The position numbers and the translations under genes were made by a program. Below the pieces are notes generated by a model. It saw only the letters and a program-made list of their open reading frames with translations, made no database searches and was not told the origin of the DNA. Source: Desulfovibrio subterraneus (lineage in GTDB: Bacteria > Desulfobacterota > Desulfovibrionia > Desulfovibrionales > Desulfovibrionaceae). From it: 64,000 bases of DNA. Below, piece after piece: positions 58,144 through 64,000 of this stretch; the first letter of the stretch is position 1; the number at the start of each line of letters is the position of its first letter. The DNA is taken from positions 310,001 through 374,000 of the forward strand of contig NZ_BLVO01000012.1 of NCBI RefSeq assembly GCF_013340285.1. Reading direction: 5' to 3'.

Positions 58144-59730
58144 CTACTCCTGCTTGGTGTCGAGCGCTATTTCCAGAAGGTGCAGCATGGCCTGAGAATC
58201 CATGGGCTTGCGTGCAAAGCAGCATATGCCGGATTCGCGTGCAAGGTCCAGCGTGACGGGGTCTGCCGCATCCCTGCACAAGGCTACCTTTACGTCGGGG
58301 TGTATGCCCCGCACGGTGCGTGCAAGCTCAAGCCCGTTCATCTGCTGCATGGCAAAGGCCGTAACAATGAGGTCGAAGGTGGCGGGCGATTCCATGAAAA
58401 CGCGCAAGGCTTCGACACTGCCGGAAATGGTGTCGATACGGTAGCCCAGCGGAGCCAGCAGGCCGCGCCATTTGCGCAGTTCGCGCGGGTCGCCGTCCAC
58501 AACCAGAATGCGTTCGCTGCCAAGGCGCGGGGCAGGGGCAAGTGGCTGGCTCTGGTCCACTTCACGGGCGTGCGATGGCAGATACAGGCAGAAGGTGGAC
58601 CCGAGTTCCGGCTCGGAAAGAACGGTTATGCCGCCGTCGTGTGCACGGGCAATGCCGTGCGCCACGGAAAGGCCCAGTCCCTGAGCGCCGCTGTTGCTTT
58701 CTGTGGTGAAGAAGGGCTCGAAGATACGGGTGGCGATCTGCTCCGTCATGCCGCAGCCGGAGTCCTGCACGGTGAGGCGGATGTAATGCCCCGGACTGAG
58801 GTCGGCACGGAAGGCGGCCGTGCGTTCATCCAGTTCCACGTTGCGCAGGCTCACACTGATGGTGCCGGTTTCGCCCACGGCTCGTATGGCGTTGCTCATC
58901 AGGTTTTCCAGCACCTGCCGGATCTGCACTGGGTCTGCCAGCACTGTATCAGGGTGGGCGGAAAGGTCTTCGCGCAGTTCCACTTCCATGGGAAGCAGCG
59001 GGCGCAGGTCATCGAGCGTTTCGGTAATGAACGGTGTGATGGCCACGGGGCGTTTGTCGCCTTCGCGCTGGCGGCTGATGGTGAGAAACTGATACATCAG
59101 GGCCTTGGCCCTGTTGGCCGCGCCCAGCACTTCGTTCAGGTTGCGGCGCACCGTGTGGTTTTCCGGAATGTTGCGCAGGGCTTCTTCCGTGTTGCCCAGA
59201 ATGGGTTGCAGCAAGGTGCCGAAGTCTGCGGCCATGCCGCCTGCAAGAATGCTCACCGCCTCCAGTTTCTGTGACTGGCGTAGCTGTTCTTCAATGAACG
59301 CGCGCTGGAATTCGCTTTCCTTGCGCTGGGTTATGTCTACCAGCGTGCCTTCGTAATATCTGATGGACCCCTTGGTGGTGTATACGGCGCGGGCATTGAT
59401 GAGCCCCCATATGAGTCTGCCGTCCTTGCGGCGGAACTGCAGCTCAAAGTTGGAAATGTTGCCGTGCGATTTGAGCTGCTCAAGCATTTCGAGAAAGCGG
59501 GGGGCATCCAGCAATATGGAATGCCGGTCTTCCGGAAACTGGCGCAGCATGGCACCCGGCGAGGGGTAGCCGAAAATTTTGGACAGGGCAGGGTTCACCA
59601 GCAGGAATGTTCCGGTGCGGGATTTGCGGAACATGCCTTCCACGGCGTTGTCGAAAAAGCTGCGTACGTCATGTTCTTCTCTCTGCGGCAGCTGCGGGCG
59701 GACGGTGGGCGGGGTGTGGTGCTCTGTCAT
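58144..59730 (-). CDS. PAS kinase-like protein lacking phosphoacceptor His and Asp
   Basis: This 528-residue cytoplasmic protein has a PAS domain (about 21-140, ending VDITQRKESE). A kinase dimerisation region follows in which the expected phosphoacceptor His is A168 (LAGGMAADFGTLLQPILG where relatives read AGGIAHDFNN). The HATPase domain is well preserved (N280 in LMSNAIRA, VQDSGCGM, GAQGLGLS). The C-terminal receiver has A458 in place of Asp (DLIVTAFAMQQMNG) but keeps VVDGDP and the Lys in FARKPMD. It cannot act as a standard autokinase; ATP-dependent conformational signalling is an inference. The ATG at 59730 was preferred to a longer Arg-rich frame; the ribosome-binding site is weak. Confidence 0.88.
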   Translation of the reverse strand: MTEHHTPPTVRPQLPQREEHDVRSFFDNAVEGMFRKSRTGTFLLVNPALSKIFGYPSPGAMLRQFPEDRHSILLDAPRFLEMLEQLKSHGNISNFELQFRRKDGRLIWGLINARAVYTTKGSIRYYEGTLVDITQRKESEFQRAFIEEQLRQSQKLEAVSILAGGMAADFGTLLQPILGNTEEALRNIPENHTVRRNLNEVLGAANRAKALMYQFLTISRQREGDKRPVAITPFITETLDDLRPLLPMEVELREDLSAHPDTVLADPVQIRQVLENLMSNAIRAVGETGTISVSLRNVELDERTAAFRADLSPGHYIRLTVQDSGCGMTEQIATRIFEPFFTTESNSGAQGLGLSVAHGIARAHDGGITVLSEPELGSTFCLYLPSHAREVDQSQPLAPAPRLGSERILVVDGDPRELRKWRGLLAPLGYRIDTISGSVEALRVFMESPATFDLIVTAFAMQQMNGLELARTVRGIHPDVKVALCRDAADPVTLDLARESGICCFARKPMDSQAMLHLLEIALDTKQE

Positions 59731-59948
59731 GCGGGCGACTCTAGCCTTGCGGCGCGGGCATGGCAAGCGGGGGGCTGCAGTCCGTTTTCGTAAAGCCCTG
59801 TCCACCCTCCGTTACGTCCCTTCGGTACCGCCTTTGCGGCGTACTCAGACCATGCTTTCGCCGATATCCAGATACAGCTGATGATACGGGTTGCGTCTCG
59901 CGCGGGGCACTGGGCTCCGCCTTATAGCAAGAAGCAGGAGGACAGATA

Positions 59949-61871
59949 ATGACGAGGCATTCTCGTGCAAATGTAGGCGTAGCCCGTTCCCGCATGATAA
60001 CTACGGAAGAGTATCTGCGGGCCATGTTCGGCGAACAGGGTGAAGGCTGGAACATGGCCAACACTGCAGGGGCGCGCGGCAGGGGTGGTGCGTATGATGT
60101 GAGCGGCATGTTTGCAAGCGAGTGGGAAACGCAACTCGACGACAGCGGGTTGCCCGTGTTTGCAGATCAGGCTGGGTATCGTCCTGCGGGAGTGAATGGC
60201 CCCGGCGCTCAGGCGGATTGGTTCGGCGCACTCTTTTCGCAGGGAGATGATGGAGAGGTGGATGAGGGCGGCAACGCTGTATCGGGTAGTGATCAGCCTG
60301 CAGCGAAGGCTCGTGCTGCCGGAACCGGAGGCACTGGGAAAAGGGATTCCGGGAGAGGCGTCATGCCGCAGGCTGGGCCGGACCAAACTCGTGATCTGAC
60401 ACCGGACATGGTGCCCCGCGAGGAGGTGCGACGCTTCACAGTGAGTGCACCGGGGGCTGCATCAGGAACTGCACGCGGGGGTACCTCCAGCGTTGCTCTG
60501 CCCGCCCAACGTCAGGTGTTTGCCGAACTCTTCGTGAAGCGGGATGAGGAGGGGCGAATCGTTCGTAAATCTCTGCGCACCGCATTGGGGGCGGACGTGC
60601 GCACCTACGCCTACGATGCAGATGGGCGTCTTGTCGCAAGCGGTATGGCTCTTGGCGGTGACGGGGATGCGGGCGCGGCAGGTGGGCGGATGGTGCCTCG
60701 TTCTGCCGGGGCTGCTGTGGTTGATCGCCAGCGGTACGGGCAGCCTTCAGGTGCAACTGAACTCGTGAGCGAGGCCTATGCCTATGGTTCCGCAGGCGAG
60801 CGTCTGGTCTCGGCCTGCGCTGGCAAGGGGGAGACTCGTTATGCTTACGATGAGGCTGGTCGCTTGATACAGGCCGGTGCCGTGCGATTCGTGTATGACC
60901 AGTCCGGCAGGCTGACTCGCCGCCTCAGTTCGGGCGGGGAAACCCGTTTTGCCTATGATGCTGCCGGAAATCTCACTTCTGTTGTACTTCCGGATGGTAA
61001 GGCGGTGGAGTATCTGCTGGACGCTGTGGGAAGGCGTATCGCCAAGTTCGTGAATGGCGCCAGAGTGGAGAACTATGCATGGCATGACACTGTGACGTTG
61101 GAAGCGGTATCCCGTGGTGACGGTGCTGTCCTGTGCCGTTTTATATACGAAGAAGGCGCGCGTATGCCGGTCTGCATGGAATGTGACGGCCAACGCTACT
61201 CTCTTGCCTTCGACCATGTGGGCACCCCCTTTGCGGTTGCCAATCCAAACGGCGATTTGATACAGGTTTACAGGCACGATGCCTTTGGGAATATCGATAA
61301 TGTGCTGGTGCAGAATGTGCCTATCCCCATCGGCTTCGGAGGTGGCCTGCTTGATCCCGACACCGGTCTGGTTCATCTCGGTGCCCGCGAGTACGACCCG
61401 AGTATCGGGCGCTTCATCCAGCCAGACCCCCTCGGCTACGCTGGCGGCGATGTGGATGTTTATGGCTACTGCCTTGATGATCCCATCAATCTGGTAGACC
61501 CAATGGGGCTGGAGGGAGCAGCTGTAAACGAGGTTCGTAGACCCATTGCCCATGCCCCTATAGTGGTGCCCGGAATGCCCCTCTTGGATTATCCGACTAT
61601 CAGGCAGTCTCAGTATCCTGAAGGAGTGTCAGTTGCAGGGAGTGCCAGAGAGAAAGTGGATACTGGTCCGGTTTTTGAGAATGCGAGGAGGTTTGGAGAA
61701 GATTTTTCTGGTATTACTGTGGATTACTTTAATTTTATTCAGAAAATTCCAGATTTGAGACAGATTCTCCCGGAATTGGGAGCTGCCGGGCTAGCTGAGC
61801 TTCAAAAAAGGGACGGTGGGAGTGGGGAGCAAGGTTCTCCACATGGCAGGAAATGGGATCGGGGAAGATAA
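59949..61871 (+). CDS. RHS-repeat protein with variable C-terminal tip
   Basis: This 640-residue protein carries YD repeats (YAYDADGRLVAS, YAYDEAGRLIQA, FVYDQSGRLTRR, FAYDAAGNLTSV) and a complete RHS core (LAFDHVGTPFAVANPNGDLI, GFGGGLLDPDTGLVHLGARE, YDPSIGRFIQPDPLGYAGG) ending DPMGL at 517-521. The 119-residue tip beyond it has lower GC near its end and no toxin family I recognise. Such tips are usually polymorphic toxins or their relics. The protein is short for an RHS element, with no signal peptide and a Gly/Ala-rich N-terminus, so it may be a truncated or secretion-adapted form. The following small gene is a candidate immunity gene. Confidence 0.88.
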   Translation: MTRHSRANVGVARSRMITTEEYLRAMFGEQGEGWNMANTAGARGRGGAYDVSGMFASEWETQLDDSGLPVFADQAGYRPAGVNGPGAQADWFGALFSQGDDGEVDEGGNAVSGSDQPAAKARAAGTGGTGKRDSGRGVMPQAGPDQTRDLTPDMVPREEVRRFTVSAPGAASGTARGGTSSVALPAQRQVFAELFVKRDEEGRIVRKSLRTALGADVRTYAYDADGRLVASGMALGGDGDAGAAGGRMVPRSAGAAVVDRQRYGQPSGATELVSEAYAYGSAGERLVSACAGKGETRYAYDEAGRLIQAGAVRFVYDQSGRLTRRLSSGGETRFAYDAAGNLTSVVLPDGKAVEYLLDAVGRRIAKFVNGARVENYAWHDTVTLEAVSRGDGAVLCRFIYEEGARMPVCMECDGQRYSLAFDHVGTPFAVANPNGDLIQVYRHDAFGNIDNVLVQNVPIPIGFGGGLLDPDTGLVHLGAREYDPSIGRFIQPDPLGYAGGDVDVYGYCLDDPINLVDPMGLEGAAVNEVRRPIAHAPIVVPGMPLLDYPTIRQSQYPEGVSVAGSAREKVDTGPVFENARRFGEDFSGITVDYFNFIQKIPDLRQILPELGAAGLAELQKRDGGSGEQGSPHGRKWDRGR

Positions 61872-61927
61872 TTATAATTCGTCCAGCGTCTGTTTTTCAG
61901 GCGCTGGACATCACATGCGGGGAAGTT

Positions 61928-62473
61928 ATGCTTTTGAATACTCTGATCGGATATTTTATTGTATTCATATTTATGTTGCTCGTTGTAGAATTAGTGTTTT
62001 CTTGTTTTCGGATTAATCTGAGGAGAATTTTTGTTTGCAGAAGGCTTGGTATATCGCTCTCAGAGGCAACAAGCTATGGCGTACGTATGATTCGCGCGAG
62101 TGATAGATTTGTGCATGGATTTGTATTTTTTACAAGCAGCATAGCTTTATATTCTGCTACCATTAACGGAATTGAAATTATAAGCATCGGTGATATTGTA
62201 TTCTATACTTTATTTTTTATTTTAATGTCTTCGTCTGTTGTTCTTTTAGTGGCAGGGTATTATCATTGTGTGATTGTTAATGATGGTACAATTACATTTG
62301 TTGGAATTGCTCCGTGGTGTTTCGTTAAAAGTAAATGTGATAGTTATAATGATGTTGTGCATAAAGACAAAGTGAAGGGTGGAATAAACCTTGGTAAAAT
62401 ATTTTTGTCAGAAAAAGAATATGTGGTATCATTTGATGTGTCTGGAATATGCTCCTCTTGTGGAAGTGAGTAG
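61928..62473 (+). CDS. Small membrane protein downstream of RHS, candidate immunity protein
   Basis: I do not recognise this protein of about 181 residues. It has an N-terminal membrane helix (LLNTLIGYFIVFIFMLLVVELVF), a second hydrophobic pair (GFVFFTSSIALYSATIN, DIVFYTLFFILMSSSVVLLVAG) and a soluble C-terminal part. Its AT-rich coding sequence and rare-codon-rich usage differ sharply from the housekeeping genes, which suggests transfer. The frame is open back to an ATG at 61853 that overlaps the RHS end by 19 bases; the ATG at 61928 has GGGGA four bases upstream. Either way the position right after the RHS tip suits an immunity gene, but this is inference. Confidence 0.6.
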   Translation: MLLNTLIGYFIVFIFMLLVVELVFSCFRINLRRIFVCRRLGISLSEATSYGVRMIRASDRFVHGFVFFTSSIALYSATINGIEIISIGDIVFYTLFFILMSSSVVLLVAGYYHCVIVNDGTITFVGIAPWCFVKSKCDSYNDVVHKDKVKGGINLGKIFLSEKEYVVSFDVSGICSSCGSE

Positions 62474-62548
62474 ATAATATTGATAGTTTAATGATGTGTG
62501 TTGGTTGTGACGTTGTGAACTTGTGATCGATGTCCTATGTGATGCGCA

Positions 62549-62740
62549 ATGCAGATAAGAATGAGTAATGTAGCTTTTGCAGTCTTTTTTATCGCGACTG
62601 GAGTCATTTCATTCGGAGATGGGCCTCCGCGTTGGAAATATGGAGGCCCGGAAGTACCTTGGTGGATTGGTTATGTATTTATTGCCTGCGGCTGCATAAT
62701 GCTCTGCATGGAACTGTGGGCTGCCCGTAAGCGTAGGTAG
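62549..62740 (+). CDS. Orphan small membrane protein, paralogue 1
   Basis: This 63-residue protein (MQIRMSNVAFAVFFIATG to IACGCIMLCMELWAARKRR) has two hydrophobic segments and a basic C-terminus. It is paralogous to the protein at 63281-63472. The function is unknown; small membrane proteins in this position are often spare immunity genes. No good ribosome-binding site is visible, and initiation at the internal ATG (62561) is possible. Confidence 0.6.
   Translation: MQIRMSNVAFAVFFIATGVISFGDGPPRWKYGGPEVPWWIGYVFIACGCIMLCMELWAARKRR
62684..62740 (+). repeat. 57-bp direct repeat, copy 1
   Basis: The final 57 bases of the first small membrane gene match 63416-63472 with only two differences. The repeat encodes the C-terminal ACGCIMLCMELWAARKRR region plus stop codon, and points to a recent duplication or gene conversion. 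Confidence 0.95.
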
Positions 62741-62747
62741 AATAATG

Positions 62748-62776
62748 ACAGGTCAGCAGCGTTGCTGTTGGCCTGT
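62748..62776 (+). terminator. Terminator after paralogue 1
   Basis: A 13-bp stem with two G-T pairs (ACAGGTCAGCAGC against GCTGTTGGCCTGT) over a 3-base loop, followed by GTTTTG. Confidence 0.75.
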
Positions 62777-62832
62777 GTTTTGTGAGTCTGCGCTTCTTTG
62801 CGTTCTATTTGATTGGACGTTTGGAGATGTAT

Positions 62833-63120
62833 ATGGATTTAGATATATTGCTTTTGGTGGGTACGTTCATATTTATTGCAATAATGAAAAGACATGAGCG
62901 TAGGTTTGGGGAATATTGTCCCAAATGTGGAGCTTTTAACCGTGTGGCTATGATTAAGAAACACACGCCGACAGTGTTGCTGTATATTTTTTTGCTGTGG
63001 TTGCGGGTTTTTATGCGAAGAACGATATTTATATTTTGGGCGCATTTTTTATTTTTTGTGGATGGATATATTTTGTTTTGTTTAAGAAACAGCATGTTTG
63101 TAAATGAAGCAGCATTGTAG
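62833..63120 (+). CDS. Small membrane protein with a CxxC zinc-ribbon-like motif
   Basis: I do not recognise this 95-residue protein. A hydrophobic N-terminus (DLDILLLVGTFIFIAIM) is followed by EYCPKCGAFNRV, a single CxxC that could be half of a zinc site, then by two more hydrophobic segments. GGAG six bases before the ATG at 62833 is a good ribosome-binding site. It is AT-rich and lies between the two paralogous small membrane genes. Confidence 0.6.
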   Translation: MDLDILLLVGTFIFIAIMKRHERRFGEYCPKCGAFNRVAMIKKHTPTVLLYIFLLWLRVFMRRTIFIFWAHFLFFVDGYILFCLRNSMFVNEAAL

Positions 63121-63280
63121 CTGAGGGTGACAGTGTGACCTGTTTGTATGGTCTGTACTTTGTGAGAGATTGCGTTTTATATTGCTTCAGATTGAGCAGT
63201 GTCTATTTCGACACCGGCATTATCCGTCCTTACGAAAGCCGGGGGGCTTATGATGAAATCAAATGACGGTGGTAGGTTTA

Positions 63281-63472
63281 GTGCAAATAAGAATGTCTAA
63301 TGTCGCGTTTGCTGTTTTTTTCATTGTAAATGGCTTCTTGTCATTTGGAGTGAAAGATCTCCATTGGAAGTATAATGGGCCGTCAATACCCTCATGGATT
63401 GGATATGTTGAAATAGCCTGCGGCTGCATAATGCTCTGCATGGAACTGTGGGCTGCCCGCAAGCGTAGATAG
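63281..63472 (+). CDS. Orphan small membrane protein, paralogue 2
   Basis: This 63-residue protein (QIRMSNVAFAVFFIVNG to IACGCIMLCMELWAARKRR) mirrors paralogue 1. The start is placed at a GTG aligned with the first ATG of paralogue 1, preceded by GGTAGG; an ATG at 63263 would add six residues. The middle region differs most (FGVKDLHWKYNGPSIPSWIG against FGDGPPRWKYGGPEVPWWIG). Confidence 0.6.
   Translation: MQIRMSNVAFAVFFIVNGFLSFGVKDLHWKYNGPSIPSWIGYVEIACGCIMLCMELWAARKRR
63416..63472 (+). repeat. 57-bp direct repeat, copy 2
   Basis: Second copy of the repeat at 62684-62740, with two base differences. It forms the end of paralogue 2. Confidence 0.95.
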
Positions 63473-63481
63473 CAAGAAAGC

Positions 63482-63506
63482 AGGCCGATGGCTCGGCCAT
63501 TGGCCT
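63482..63506 (+). terminator. Terminator after paralogue 2
   Basis: AGGCCGATGG pairs with CCATTGGCCT (one G-T pair) over a short loop, followed by TTAATC. Confidence 0.6.
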
Positions 63507-63594
63507 TTAATCTGCGCCCCATAAATTTATGTTGTATTTTTCGGCTCCGGCGGTTTTTTTCGGTCTAAGATGGTTGTGGAAGGAACGTTGAAAG

Positions 63595-64000
63595 ATGAAC
63601 AAAATGATGCTGCAAACAGCACAGCAAAGTGGTGAACAACGGGCCATGGTTGCCTGTTACTTCGGCGGCCTCCCCCGTTGTATATATTGTGCTGGAATTC
63701 CTCTGGTCTGCACGGAGAAACTTGTCCTGCTGGAGGCATATACCAAGTTCGGCGAGTATGACGGCATTGAGGCGTATCCTGCCGACGAGATAGACGAGAT
63801 AAGAACGGGGAGTCGCCTCTTGCATGCTCTTGCCATGCTTGCATCTCGCTACGAACCTGACAGGCAGCCATACAACGGCGGTGCGGAATCTGACTTGTAT
63901 TCTCTGTTGCAGAAACACTGTGCTGACCACACTCTTGTTTGTCTGGTTACACGTAGCGGCGGGGAGCGGCAGGAATATTACGGCCGCATGGTGCAGGTTT
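63595..64000 (+). CDS. Partial gene running off the window, unknown function
   Basis: An ATG at 63595 opens a frame that stays open to the last base (at least 135 residues). The protein starts MNKMMLQTAQQSGEQRAMVA and includes GGLPRCIYCAGIPLVCTEKL and FGEYDGIEAYPADEIDEI, with a Cys-x2-Cys pair. Codon use and GC return to the genome average, unlike the AT-rich genes just before it. A GAAGGA lies about ten bases upstream. I do not recognise the family. Confidence 0.6.
   Translation, partial: MNKMMLQTAQQSGEQRAMVACYFGGLPRCIYCAGIPLVCTEKLVLLEAYTKFGEYDGIEAYPADEIDEIRTGSRLLHALAMLASRYEPDRQPYNGGAESDLYSLLQKHCADHTLVCLVTRSGGERQEYYGRMVQV

Overview
The window looks like chromosomal DNA from a sulfate-reducing deltaproteobacterium of the Desulfovibrio type. 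The evidence is a GC-rich gram-negative gene set (LpxC, TolC, RpoBC, UmuDC, CheV), many two-component proteins, a periplasmic-type CbiK cobaltochelatase operon with the gene order known from Desulfovibrio vulgaris, and a GAK-type gene cassette of the kind I recall from Desulfovibrio genomes. No species is assigned.

Layout. 0.7-6.4 kb: three minus-strand signalling genes (sigma-54 response regulator, PAS histidine kinase, multi-domain hybrid kinase), then a divergent TolC-like channel. 8-10 kb: a small Cys-containing protein and a LysR/ArgO exporter pair around a perfect inverted repeat. 10.3-16.3 kb: a six-gene minus-strand cassette (CofD-like, ATP-grasp, PhoU-kinase fusion, amphi-Trp, PHP-like, XXXCH) behind its own sigma-70-like promoter, just downstream of rpoC. 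16.5-30.5 kb: the information-processing core, transcribed on the minus strand: tRNA-Thr(TGT), tRNA-Tyr, tRNA-Gly, tRNA-Thr(GGT), tuf, rpmG, tRNA-Trp, secE, nusG, rplK, rplA, rplJ, rplL, rpoB, rpoC. 30.9-35.2 kb: rpmE, DUF1385, prfA, prmC, lpxC. 35.4-40.7 kb: TlyA-like methyltransferase, a large hybrid kinase, a TudS-related protein and a BMP-type lipoprotein. 40.8-44.1 kb: a MarR-controlled metal transport operon (NicO/RcnA-like, MarR, MntP) and an EcfT-like gene with no ATPase beside it. 44.2-46.2 kb: umuDC. 47.3-52.7 kb: a B12-riboswitch operon (cbiK, permease, ATPase, binding protein, cobI) for cobalt chelation, metal-chelate or corrinoid uptake and corrin synthesis. 52.7-56 kb: a Gate-domain membrane protein, an odd superoxide dismutase and cheV. 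56.4-59.7 kb: a two-component pair. 59.9-63.5 kb: an RHS-repeat gene followed by AT-rich small membrane-protein genes that look horizontally acquired. A new gene runs off the end.

The most unusual content is as follows. (1) The kinase/regulator pair at 56.4-59.7 kb has lost all three expected phosphoacceptors (kinase His to Ala, receiver Asp to Ala, regulator Asp to Asn) while its ATPase and AAA+ motifs are intact. The hybrid kinase at 4.4-6.4 kb likewise has a dead second receiver and a dead Hpt-like domain. (2) The GAK-type cassette carries a PhoU-phosphotransferase fusion and no HprK-like kinase. (3) A superoxide dismutase homologue has a predicted metal-ligand His replaced by Cys. (4) A UmuD has a long Cys-repeat N-terminal extension. 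(5) Orphan small membrane-protein paralogues share a near-identical 57-bp repeat behind the RHS gene. All starts were chosen by reading ribosome-binding sites. All family calls come from motif recognition without database searches.
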